Source: Actinomycetota bacterium | GTDB lineage: Bacteria > Actinomycetota > Geothermincolia > Fen-727 > Anoxymicrobiaceae | Direction: 5' to 3' | Length of the DNA stretch: 14,264 bases | Assembly (NCBI GenBank): GCA_003154635.1 | Contig: PMDX01000008.1 | Location: forward strand, 3,480-17,743 | Notes under the pieces: generated by a model | What the model saw: the letters and a program-made list of their open reading frames with translations, nothing else | Told to the model about the DNA's origin: nothing | Databases searched by the model: none | Shown here: positions 6,015 through 13,537 of the stretch, in pieces | Position numbering within the stretch: the stretch's first letter is position 1 | Layout of the letters: each line of letters begins with the position of its first letter | Program-made: the position numbers and the translations under genes

Positions 6015-7252
6015 GTGTCCAGACCCAGTGCGCGGCAGAGCCTGATCTCCTTATTTATGACTTTCCCGAGCCGCTTTATGCCCTCGTCGATCGAACCTTC
6101 GTCAGCGAAGCTGAAGTTGAGCCTCATGTGGTTCACGCCTGTGCCATCCGCAAAGAACGCGCTTCCCGGCACAAAAGCAACCTTCTGGAGGATCGCCAGG
6201 GGGAGCATCTTTGTCGTGTCGACGTATGCAGGAAGCGTGACCCAGATGAAGAGTCCGCCTTGCGGATGCGTCCACGTGGCCTCTTCTGGAAAATACTCCG
6301 CGAGAGCTCGCAGCATCGCGTCTCTCCTGGAACGGTATATGGGTCTCAGGCTCTCGAGGTTCTTCTTCCAGAGCCCCTGCCGAATATACTGCTCCGCGAA
6401 CATCTGGCTCAGTGACGGGGAGCAAAGGTCGGCGCCCTGCTTGAGCGTGGCGATGCGCTCGAAAATGGGCGGGGGTGCAAGAGCCCATCCGGTCCTGATC
6501 CCGGGAGATATGATCTTGGATAGCGTTCCGACGTAGACGACACGCCGGCGGTCTCGCGAAGCCAGCGTCTGCAGTGGCTCGCCCTCGAAACGCAAGAGCC
6601 CGTACGGGTTATCTTCGATGATGATCAGGTCGAACTCTTCGGCGAGTTGCACGAGTCGCCCCCGGCGCTCTTCCGACATGGTGACGCCGCCCGGGTTATG
6701 GAAGTTCGGCACGACGTAGACGAACTTCGGCCTCGAGACGCGCGATGTCTTCAATAGCTCTTCGAGCCTGTCGACCACGACGCCGTTCTCGTCGAGAGGG
6801 ATCGTGACAAAAGAGGGGTCGGCGGGCCTGAAAGCCGCCAGCGCTCCCACGTAGGTGGGACCTTCTATTATTATGGTATCGCCAGGGTTAATGAAGATGC
6901 GCGCGAGCAGGTCGAGAGCCTGCTGGCTGCCGGTTGTCACGAGGATGTGCTCGGGCTCGCAGTGGAGCCCCTCACCGGCCATGACCTCAACGAGCATCTC
7001 CTTGAGAGGCGGTCTTCCTTCTGTTTCGCCGTACTGGAACGCATCCGTGTAGCTTTCGCGGATGACGGTGTCCATCGCGGCGGTGATGTCCTCCGAAGGC
7101 AGGCCTCCTATGAAAGGCAACCCTCCAGCGAACGAGATGACGTCCGAGCGCCCCGTGACGCTCATCAGGTCCCGCACCTCCGACGACTTGATGAGGGACG
7201 TGGCCTTAGAGTAAAGGTTGGTGTATGGGTCGAAGATTATTTCAGGCGACAT
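6008..7252 (-). CDS. PLP-dependent aminotransferase, LysN/2-aminoadipate type (class I/II)
   Basis: The 414-residue protein is a fold-type-I transaminase of the group that includes 2-aminoadipate (LysN), aromatic and broad-range aminotransferases and the MocR C-domain. It shows the GGLP start of the family, the cofactor-stacking Y74 region (FQYGETEG), N186 in NFHNPGG, D214 in IIEDNPYG (contacts the PLP nitrogen), the Schiff-base lysine K246 in GTLSKIISPGIRTGW, and R377 in HMRLNFSF, which should hold the substrate carboxylate. Substrate cannot be told from sequence; glutamate/2-oxoglutarate with aliphatic, aromatic or aminoadipate partners are the family options. It is not a D-amino-acid transaminase, which is fold type IV, so its neighbour ddl does not imply D-alanine supply. 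Start: ATG 7252 with AGGAG five bases upstream. Confidence 0.9.
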   Translation of the reverse strand: MSPEIIFDPYTNLYSKATSLIKSSEVRDLMSVTGRSDVISFAGGLPFIGGLPSEDITAAMDTVIRESYTDAFQYGETEGRPPLKEMLVEVMAGEGLHCEPEHILVTTGSQQALDLLARIFINPGDTIIIEGPTYVGALAAFRPADPSFVTIPLDENGVVVDRLEELLKTSRVSRPKFVYVVPNFHNPGGVTMSEERRGRLVQLAEEFDLIIIEDNPYGLLRFEGEPLQTLASRDRRRVVYVGTLSKIISPGIRTGWALAPPPIFERIATLKQGADLCSPSLSQMFAEQYIRQGLWKKNLESLRPIYRSRRDAMLRALAEYFPEEATWTHPQGGLFIWVTLPAYVDTTKMLPLAILQKVAFVPGSAFFADGTGVNHMRLNFSFADEGSIDEGIKRLGKVINKEIRLCRALGLDTV

Positions 7253-7257
7253 AATCG

Positions 7258-7278
7258 CTCCTGCCCGCCACCGGGCGG
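7258..7278 (-). promoter_or_regulatory. Small hairpin abutting the aminotransferase ribosome-binding site
   Basis: On the minus strand two alternative five-pair GC stems can form: GCCCG/CGGGC (7263-7267 with 7272-7276) or CCGCC/GGCGG (7265-7269 with 7274-7278). Both end at or next to the AGGAG site (7262-7258). This could tune translation. It is short and found in GC-rich DNA, so chance is possible. Confidence 0.25.
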
Positions 7279-7295
7279 TTTGAGGATTTCAAATG

Positions 7296-7324
7296 AAGGT
7301 ATCGCAGGGGCCTGACGATGTCAA
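7296..7324 (-). promoter_or_regulatory. Candidate promoter for aminotransferase-ddl
   Basis: On the minus strand a perfect TTGACA (7324-7319) is followed after 17 bases by TACCTT (7301-7296), which keeps three of six -10 bases. Transcription would start near 7290, about 40 bases before the ATG. The -35 is convincing and the -10 is poor. Confidence 0.35.
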
Positions 7325-7366
7325 TTATATAATCGTGGGAGCCTGGCGGACATAGGAAGGCTGACG

Positions 7367-7393
7367 GAAAGTGGAGATCAAACAATTTGATAA
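7367..7393 (+). promoter_or_regulatory. Candidate sigma-28/SigD-type promoter for the chemotaxis operon
   Basis: GAAA (7367-7370), exactly 15 bases, then TTTGATAA (7386-7393) resembles the motility sigma consensus TAAA-N15-GCCGATAA: three of four and five of eight positions. It lies about 50 bases before cheR, where a motility promoter would be expected. A housekeeping alternative, TTGATA at 7387 with a weak -10 near 7411, overlaps it. Confidence 0.35.
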
Positions 7394-7445
7394 GAGTATT
7401 CTTAGAAGGATAGATGGCTGAACCCACACTATCAGGGGCGTGTAT

Positions 7446-8333
7446 TTGATCTCTGACGAACGGGCCTTCTCATTGCTAAAGAGGCGGATTTTCCTTGATC
7501 GGGGGTTGGACTGCGAGCAATACAAGGAAAACTACCTGAAGCGTAGGATCGCAGTTCGCCTCAGGGCGACCGAGGCGGAGAACTACCTCGAGTACCTTCA
7601 GGTCCTCAGGAAGAATCCTGAGGAGTATACGAAGCTCCTGAACGAGCTCACTATCAACGTCACCCAGTTCTTCAGAGACGCCGACGTATACAAGAGATTG
7701 CGCGAATTCGTGATCCCCTCGCTTGTCGAGGCAAAAACCAACGGCGGGTCCAGGGCGCTGCGCGTCTGGAGCGCCGGTTGCGCCAGCGGGGAAGAGCCTT
7801 ATTCCATGGCCATGCTAATAGATGAGGTTCTTGGAGCCGAAACAAGCAAGTGGAACGTGCGTGTGGTCGGGTCCGATTACGACGAGCGTAGCCTGAGGGT
7901 TGCAAAGGCCGGGATCTACCGCAACCTCGAATTGCCCGAGCACTTGAACGTCTCGCTGTACTTTAAGACGGTCGAGACTCCGTCAGGGTGGGAGTATGCC
8001 GTGCGGGAAGACACCAAGAACAAGGTTCGATTCGAAAAGATAAACTTGCTCGAGTTCTGCGGGCAGCGCCGCTTCGACCTGGTCATGTGCCGCAACGTGC
8101 TCATCTATTTCGGCCGCGCGGTGCAGACAAAGCTGATCGAAGCGCTCGCGGGAAGCATCATGGGCGAGGGCTACCTTGTGCTTGGCAAGTCCGAGACGGT
8201 TGGTCCGGAAGCGTCGTCCATCCTCAAACCCGCATACCCGATCGAGAGAATTTACCAGGCCATACCGGACAGCAAGTTTGGCTCGCGGACACGAGGCCCC
8301 GGGAACACCCAGGGGGGTTCGTCACGTGGGTGA
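7446..8333 (+). CDS. cheR: Chemotaxis receptor methyltransferase CheR
   Basis: CheR methylates glutamates on chemoreceptors with S-adenosylmethionine, resetting receptor sensitivity against CheB. The 295-residue protein has the N-terminal helical domain with a basic stretch (KRRIAVRLR, 32-40), NVTQFFRD (71-78) and the SAM-binding AGCASGEEPYS (110-120). The late motif MCRNVLIYF is typical of the C-terminal fold. I place the start at TTG 7446, seven bases after AGGGG (7434-7438); GTG 7440, two codons earlier, is almost on top of that site. The gene's end overlaps the start of the first receptor by eight bases, so translation is probably coupled. It opens a seven-gene chemotaxis operon. No TPR extension is present. 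Confidence 0.93.
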   Translation: MISDERAFSLLKRRIFLDRGLDCEQYKENYLKRRIAVRLRATEAENYLEYLQVLRKNPEEYTKLLNELTINVTQFFRDADVYKRLREFVIPSLVEAKTNGGSRALRVWSAGCASGEEPYSMAMLIDEVLGAETSKWNVRVVGSDYDERSLRVAKAGIYRNLELPEHLNVSLYFKTVETPSGWEYAVREDTKNKVRFEKINLLEFCGQRRFDLVMCRNVLIYFGRAVQTKLIEALAGSIMGEGYLVLGKSETVGPEASSILKPAYPIERIYQAIPDSKFGSRTRGPGNTQGGSSRG

Positions 8334-10083
8334 CCTGATGCACAGGGCCTGGCATGCTCTCAGAGTCCCGACCTTTCAGGCGAGGATCGGCGAGACTTTC
8401 ATGGTCGTGATGTGCATCGTCGGTTCGCTCCTTGTGGTGGGTGGGATAGTGCTCTTGCAGAGCGCTCACACCAGGGACTGGTCCGACGCCGCCAACAAGG
8501 TGAACCTGAGGGCCGTTCCAATGGCCACCGGGGTAGAGGACGTGAGGAAAGCCGAAGCCTTGCTGTTCTACGGCCAGACACGCGAAGCGGACGCGCTGTA
8601 TTCCCGCGCAGAGAGATCTCTCGACCGGGCTCGTAGCGGGTTGGCGAGCCTGCCGGGCGACCTGAACGCTATAGTTGGCAACGCTAAACTCGGAGGGCTG
8701 CAGGCAACCGCAGACGCGGCCTCTGCAAATATCGGTGGCGTCGAAAAGCTGTTCCAACAGGAGAGGAGCCTTGTCCTGTCCGGTGTCCCCGCCAGCGCAG
8801 TGTCAGGCGTGCGCGCTGAGCTCGATGCCGCTCTCGACCGCGTCCTTCGGGACGGAGCGGTCCTCAACCGGCTCGAAGCCGCATACGTGCGTGAGTCGCT
8901 CAACACCGGCGCGGATATCCTGACGTATGGCTCTGTGGCTTATTCGGTGATACTGGTCGTGACGATCATCCTCGGCATCGTCACCATAACGGTCGCTTAT
9001 AGGGGAATATCGGGATCGATCCTGAAAATGGTTCTCGAGGTGAAGGAAATTGCGAGGGGGAAGGGCGACCTTACGGCAACGGTGAACGTAGAGACAAAGG
9101 ACGTGATCGGCGAACTGGGAGGCTCGATCAACGAGCTTGTCTGCTCGCTTCGCGACTCGATGCTGGAGATAAGGTCTGTCTCGATGGAAATGCTGAGCTC
9201 GGCCGATGACCTCGCTGAGGCCATCGAGGGCATGTCGAGATCCATTGCGGAAGTGACCGCATCCGCCCAGCAGATATCCACCGGAAGCGAAGACCAGGCA
9301 AGGAAAGCTGAGGAGACGTCCAACGCGATGGCCCGAGTCGCCCGGTCGCTCGAGGGCATCAGTGAGAGAGGGCAGGTGTCCGCCAGGCAGAGCGAGCTGA
9401 CCGCCGAACTCGCGCAGGCAGGCGGGGCGGCTGCCACAGAAGCCGTACAGGCCATGGAGCAGATATTCGCATCGGTGGAAAAGTCAGAGCTACTTGTGAC
9501 CGGCCTGGGGGAGAGATTTGCGCAAATTGGGATTATAATCGACGTGATAACCAACATAGCCGATCAGACAAACCTTTTGGCTCTCAATGCCGCCATCGAG
9601 GCGGCACGCGCGGGAGAGCATGGAAAGGGGTTCGCGGTGGTAGCAGGCGAGGTAGGCAAACTCGCCGAGAACTCCAAGCGGTCCGCGGAGCAGATATCTC
9701 GTCTTATCCGGGAGATAATGTCTGAGACAGACAAGGTCGCAGCCTCGATGGTGGATGGCACCGATCGCGTTCGGGCCGGTCGCGAGGTTGCCGAGAAGGC
9801 CGGAGAATCGCTCGAGGGGATCGTGACCTCTTCGCGGACCAGCGCGCGCGTGGCCGTGGAAATATCCGCGGCGATACAGACGATCACCGCGAATACCGAT
9901 CAGGTTTTTGCTGCGATCAACGACATCGCGTCCATTGCGCAGGAGACGGCAGCGAGCACCGAACAGGTGACTGCCACGATCGGGGACCAGAACGAAAACA
10001 CGGAGAGCATCGCACGAGCTTCGCTGGGCCTTGCGGAGCTGGCGTCCAAGCTCAACGAACTTACCGAGGGGTTCAGGCTTTAG
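8326..10083 (+). CDS. Methyl-accepting chemotaxis protein with external sensor domain
   Basis: A transmembrane chemoreceptor of 585 residues. It has TM1 at about 25-45, an external helical domain of ~155 residues (46-200, consistent with a four-helix-bundle ligand domain), TM2 at about 201-225, a HAMP segment to about 280, then the long methyl-accepting coiled coil. The signalling hairpin tip is at about 403-450 (IADQTNLLALNAAIEAARAG core), where CheA and CheW bind. The GTG start at 8326 follows AGGGGGG by eight bases and lies inside the end of cheR; the open frame extends further upstream but those starts would bury cheR. One oddity is GEVGKLA in the hairpin, where the near-invariant arginine of EVRxLA is glycine. 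No C-terminal NWETF-type tether for CheR/CheB is present. The ligand cannot be predicted. Confidence 0.92.
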   Translation: MGDLMHRAWHALRVPTFQARIGETFMVVMCIVGSLLVVGGIVLLQSAHTRDWSDAANKVNLRAVPMATGVEDVRKAEALLFYGQTREADALYSRAERSLDRARSGLASLPGDLNAIVGNAKLGGLQATADAASANIGGVEKLFQQERSLVLSGVPASAVSGVRAELDAALDRVLRDGAVLNRLEAAYVRESLNTGADILTYGSVAYSVILVVTIILGIVTITVAYRGISGSILKMVLEVKEIARGKGDLTATVNVETKDVIGELGGSINELVCSLRDSMLEIRSVSMEMLSSADDLAEAIEGMSRSIAEVTASAQQISTGSEDQARKAEETSNAMARVARSLEGISERGQVSARQSELTAELAQAGGAAATEAVQAMEQIFASVEKSELLVTGLGERFAQIGIIIDVITNIADQTNLLALNAAIEAARAGEHGKGFAVVAGEVGKLAENSKRSAEQISRLIREIMSETDKVAASMVDGTDRVRAGREVAEKAGESLEGIVTSSRTSARVAVEISAAIQTITANTDQVFAAINDIASIAQETAASTEQVTATIGDQNENTESIARASLGLAELASKLNELTEGFRL

Positions 10084-10216
10084 GCGAGTTGCGGAGACAA
10101 TAGGAAAAAGCACTCTGCTCAGGATCAAGCCGCGCGTGGCTCAGACCAAGGGGGGTTACTTGGAAGGCGAGAACGAAAAGAGCAAGGTCGCAAGGTCGTG
10201 GTGGAGGAGTCTCAGC

Positions 10217-11476
10217 ATGAGCCGGAGGTTTGTCTTGAGGACGTCTCTCCTCGCGATGCCCGTCGCAATCTTAGCCGGGGTGCTTGCAGTGTTGGCCCTG
10301 TCACCGAATCCTACGGGCGGTGATTGGGCGATCGGGGTTTGCTTTGGCTTTGTAGCGGGAGTCCTTGCGATTGGGATCTCCTGCGCCGCGGCAATCTACA
10401 TGTACGTCAAGCCGCTCGAGAAGCTCGGGACGTACTCGGAGCGCCTAATGGTTCGCGACTTCAGCGTCGATGTCGAGATGGGGGGGAGGAGCGAGCTCCT
10501 TCCCATCACAAACGCGCTGAACGAGATGGTCAGCTCGATGCGCAAGCTTGTGGACGAGATGCACGGCGTATCCGAAAACGTCGCCGATTCCAGCAGCCTG
10601 ATGGCGAGCGTCGCCAAGGAGACGACAGATGGGGTCCAGGCGACCGCGTCCACGGTCGCTCAGCTTGCGCGAGGATCTGAGGAGCAGGCAAACTCCATGA
10701 TGCTTGCTACCTCGACCATAAGCCAGATGGCGGAAGAGATCGACCGCGTTGCCGATGCGGCTCGAGAGGTTGCCAAGTACAGCATCGAGGCGCGCGTCAC
10801 CGTGGAAGGAGGCGCCGAGGCGGTTGGCCGCGCAACCGACAAGATGGGGCGGCTGGTCGAGACCACCGGCGTCAGCGCGCAGGCGGTGCGAGACCTGGGG
10901 GAGCGTTCCGAACAGATCGGGTTGATCGTGGATGTCATTACCGATATAGCAGACCAGACCAACCTGCTGGCGCTCAACGCCGCCATCGAAGCGGCAAGGG
11001 CGGGAGAACACGGCAAGGGGTTCGCGGTAGTTGCAGGCGAAGTGCGCAAACTGGCGGAGGGATCCGCGAGAGCGGGAAGCCAGATCGCCGGGATAATCCG
11101 CGAGATACAACGGACCATCAACGATACGGTCGTATTGATGGAGAACAGTACCAAGGAGGCCGGCGAAGGCTCGACGGTAGTCGGAGAAGCAGGCGCCGCG
11201 TTGAGTAAGATCAGTGCCGCCGTCGAGACGATCGGGGCGGAAACAAACGCCATCTCCCAGGCCACCGACAGCATCGCCGAAGGTTCCAATAAAGTGGTAG
11301 AGATAATGAACACGGTGGCAAGTATATCCGAGGAATCGTCGTCCGGCACCCAGGAGGTTTCGGCGTCGATCCAGGAACAGACGGCGTCCATGGAAGAGAT
11401 TACGGCGGCCGCCAGCGAGCTTGCCGAGACCGCGGAGAGGTTGAGAGGGTTGATCGAGGACATCACAACCTCGTGA
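10217..11476 (+). CDS. Short methyl-accepting chemotaxis protein lacking a sensor domain
   Basis: A second receptor-type protein, 419 residues. Two membrane helices (about 10-28 and 37-63) are joined by only about eight residues, so there is no external ligand domain; a HAMP-like stretch and a full methyl-accepting domain follow. The hairpin tip (about 242-282) matches that of the upstream receptor residue for residue for 33 positions but keeps the arginine of EVRKLA. Such receptors may sense membrane state, internal signals, or act as array partners. ATG 10217 is preferred because GGAGGAG lies seven bases upstream; TTG 10160, four bases after a G-run, would add 19 residues including a tryptophan pair. 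It follows the first receptor in the operon, and cheW starts 15 bases after it. Confidence 0.9.
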   Translation: MSRRFVLRTSLLAMPVAILAGVLAVLALSPNPTGGDWAIGVCFGFVAGVLAIGISCAAAIYMYVKPLEKLGTYSERLMVRDFSVDVEMGGRSELLPITNALNEMVSSMRKLVDEMHGVSENVADSSSLMASVAKETTDGVQATASTVAQLARGSEEQANSMMLATSTISQMAEEIDRVADAAREVAKYSIEARVTVEGGAEAVGRATDKMGRLVETTGVSAQAVRDLGERSEQIGLIVDVITDIADQTNLLALNAAIEAARAGEHGKGFAVVAGEVRKLAEGSARAGSQIAGIIREIQRTINDTVVLMENSTKEAGEGSTVVGEAGAALSKISAAVETIGAETNAISQATDSIAEGSNKVVEIMNTVASISEESSSGTQEVSASIQEQTASMEEITAAASELAETAERLRGLIEDITTS

Positions 11477-11491
11477 GCCTCGGGAGGAACG

Positions 11492-12007
11492 ATGGATGAA
11501 CAGGGGTATGCGGTAGACCGGGAGATGCAGCTCGTGGCCTTCAAAGTGGGCCGTGAGGACTTCGGTGTCGACGTAAAGAAAGTCGAGGGAGTCATCTCAC
11601 TGGTCGACATAACGCGCATGCCGAGGTCGCCCCATTTCGTCGAAGGGATAATCAACCTCCGGGGTCAGATCGTCGCCGTGGTTGACCTCGCCACGCGACT
11701 CGAGATCGAGACTACGGAAAGGTCTTCCAAGACAAGGATAGTGGTGGTGGAAGCTCAGGAGGTCAAGGTTGGGCTTGTCGTCGAATCGCCCGAGGTGATC
11801 AACATCAACAAGGACGACATTGAAGCCTCGCCCACAATCGCGGCGAGCGACGTCAAGTCATCCTTTATCAAGGGGGTCGTCAAGCTCGGGGACAGACTCC
11901 TCATTCTACTCGACGTAGACAGGGTGCTCACAGACGAAGAGCGCCTGGGAATCGACGAATTAGATATGTCTGAATTGGCACAGGACGAAGCCGGCGAGGC
12001 GGAATGA
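11492..12007 (+). CDS. cheW: Chemotaxis coupling protein CheW
   Basis: CheW is the SH3-like adaptor that links receptor tips to the kinase CheA. The 171-residue protein carries the fold's typical strings: LVAFKVGREDFGVDV near the N terminus, R-M-P-R-S-P (42-47) before the NLRGQIVAVVDL core (55-66), and a final G-D-R-L-L-I-L-L-D-V-D strand. About 20 acidic residues trail the domain, slightly longer than a minimal CheW. The ATG at 11492 has GGGAGGA just upstream. It sits between the second receptor and cheY, consistent with one chemotaxis transcript. Confidence 0.95.
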   Translation: MDEQGYAVDREMQLVAFKVGREDFGVDVKKVEGVISLVDITRMPRSPHFVEGIINLRGQIVAVVDLATRLEIETTERSSKTRIVVVEAQEVKVGLVVESPEVININKDDIEASPTIAASDVKSSFIKGVVKLGDRLLILLDVDRVLTDEERLGIDELDMSELAQDEAGEAE

Positions 12008-12064
12008 TGACCCCGACGGGAGAGGCCCGCACCGTCACGGCGTTTGACAAGGAGGAGTTGTCCG

Positions 12065-12439
12065 ATGGCCCCATCCGTTCTGATCGTTGACGACGCCCTT
12101 TTCATGAGGATGATGATCAAGGACATCCTTTCCAAGGACGGCTTTGAAGTCGTGGGCGAAGCAGAGAACGGCATAGAAGCGGTGAAGAAGTATGCCGAGT
12201 TGCGGCCGAATCTGGTGACCATGGACATAGTGATGCCAGAGATGGATGGCATCGAAGCGGTGCGGAACATAATAAGGATTGACCCGTTGGCAAAGGTCTT
12301 GATGTGTTCCGCCATGGGGCAGCAGCCTCTCGTTGTGGAGGCGCTTGAAGCCGGGGCGAAAGACTTTATCATCAAACCTTTCCAGCCGGCGAAAGTTGTT
12401 GAAGCGGTACGAAAAGCGCTCCAGAACGACGCTGAATAG
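12065..12439 (+). CDS. cheY: Chemotaxis response regulator CheY
   Basis: A single receiver domain of 124 residues with no output domain. Once phosphorylated by CheA it should bind the flagellar switch. The acidic pocket is D9/D10, the phosphoacceptor is D54 in TMDIVMPEMDG, the switch residue is S82 (MCSAMG) and the conserved lysine is K104 in IIKPF. I use ATG 12065, seven bases after AAGGAGGAG; a TTG at 12044 would lie upstream of that strong site. It follows cheW by 57 bases and precedes cheB by 24. The sequence also fits generic CheY-like regulators, but the operon makes the chemotaxis role likely. Confidence 0.93.
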   Translation: MAPSVLIVDDALFMRMMIKDILSKDGFEVVGEAENGIEAVKKYAELRPNLVTMDIVMPEMDGIEAVRNIIRIDPLAKVLMCSAMGQQPLVVEALEAGAKDFIIKPFQPAKVVEAVRKALQNDAE

Positions 12440-12463
12440 GGGCAATCGGGGTAGAGGTGCGCA

Positions 12464-13513
12464 ATGGCAAAGGGCAAAATAGGCGTTCTTATCGTTGATG
12501 ACTCAGCACTGGTAAGGCAGCTGCTGGCCGACATGATATCCCAGGACCCGGATCTCGAGCTTGCCGGAATGGCGCGAAACGGTGTCGAAGCCATCAAGCT
12601 TGCCCAGGAGCTTGAGCCGGACGTAGTCACAATGGATATTCACATGCCGGAGATGGACGGCCTCTCCGCGCTCGAATATATAATGAAGAAGTCTCCACGA
12701 CCCGTGGTGATGCTTTCCGCGCTCGTCAAGCAGGGGGCGGTGCCAACCCTCAAAGCCCTCGAACTGGGCGCGGTGGATTTTATCGCAAAGCCTTCCCAGT
12801 TCCCCACTTCCGTCAGCGAGATACGCGAGGACGTGATCCTCAAGATCAAGGCGGCCGCAGGCTCGCGCGCCAAAGAAGTCTGGGAGCGAATGGCAAAAGC
12901 CAGCACCCAGAAGAAGGCCCGGCTCAAAAAAGACAATCCGGCCGGCGGACGCCTCGTGGTTTTCGGCGCTTCCGCGGGAGGGCCCAGGGCTCTTGCCGAG
13001 ATCTTTCCCCTGCTGCCCGAAGACTTACCGGCGCCGGTGATCATCGTCCAGCATATGCCTGGCCCGTTCAGCGGTTCCTTCGCGGAGAGGCTAAACGCAA
13101 AGTCGAAGATATCCGTGGGGCTCGCGGTCAAGACCCAGGAGCTCGTGGACGGTCACGCGCTGGTCGTTCCGGGGGATTTCGACATGGTGCTCGAACAATC
13201 CGAGAGCGGCTCCATGGTGGCGAGGCTGCTTCCCACAGTCGCCAGGCGAGGGGCAAGCCCGGTCATAGACGTGACGATGGAGAGCGCCGCCCAGCTGTTC
13301 GGCGAGAAGGCGATAGGCGTGCTGCTCACTGGAATGGGCAGTGACGGGGCAATGGGCCTCGGGATGATAAAGGACGCTGGAGGAGAGACTATCGCGCAGA
13401 ACGAGGAAACCTCTCTCGTGTTCGGCATGCCCAAAGCGGCGATAGAAAGGCGCCTGGCAAACGAAATCCTCCCACTCGGCAAGATCGCCGAAAGGGTAGT
13501 CTTCCTGGTTTAA
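12464..13513 (+). CDS. cheB: Chemotaxis methylesterase/glutamine deamidase CheB
   Basis: CheB removes methyl groups from receptors and can deamidate receptor glutamines; phosphorylation by CheA activates it. The 349-residue protein joins an N-terminal receiver domain (D12/D13, phosphoacceptor D58 in TMDIHMPEMDG, K109) to a C-terminal esterase through a basic linker (about 130-160). The catalytic triad is S170 in GASAGGP, H197 in QHMPGPF and D294 in GMGSDGA, close to the E. coli spacing. The ATG at 12464 follows GAGGTG by four bases. With cheR at the operon start it completes the adaptation pair. Confidence 0.96.
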   Translation: MAKGKIGVLIVDDSALVRQLLADMISQDPDLELAGMARNGVEAIKLAQELEPDVVTMDIHMPEMDGLSALEYIMKKSPRPVVMLSALVKQGAVPTLKALELGAVDFIAKPSQFPTSVSEIREDVILKIKAAAGSRAKEVWERMAKASTQKKARLKKDNPAGGRLVVFGASAGGPRALAEIFPLLPEDLPAPVIIVQHMPGPFSGSFAERLNAKSKISVGLAVKTQELVDGHALVVPGDFDMVLEQSESGSMVARLLPTVARRGASPVIDVTMESAAQLFGEKAIGVLLTGMGSDGAMGLGMIKDAGGETIAQNEETSLVFGMPKAAIERRLANEILPLGKIAERVVFLV

Positions 13514-13537
13514 CTTCTCTGAGAAGGAGCACGGTCG

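Noticed and set aside
5004..7252. D-alanine production module (ddl plus D-amino acid transaminase)
   Set aside because: The aminotransferase is fold type I with the K246 Schiff-base motif of the LysN/aspartate group, not a fold type IV D-alanine transaminase.
7324..7333. Plus-strand promoter at the palindromic ATTATATAAT
   Set aside because: No -35 element at 16-18 bases upstream on the plus strand, nor for the minus-strand reading; only the nearby minus-strand TTGACA was kept.
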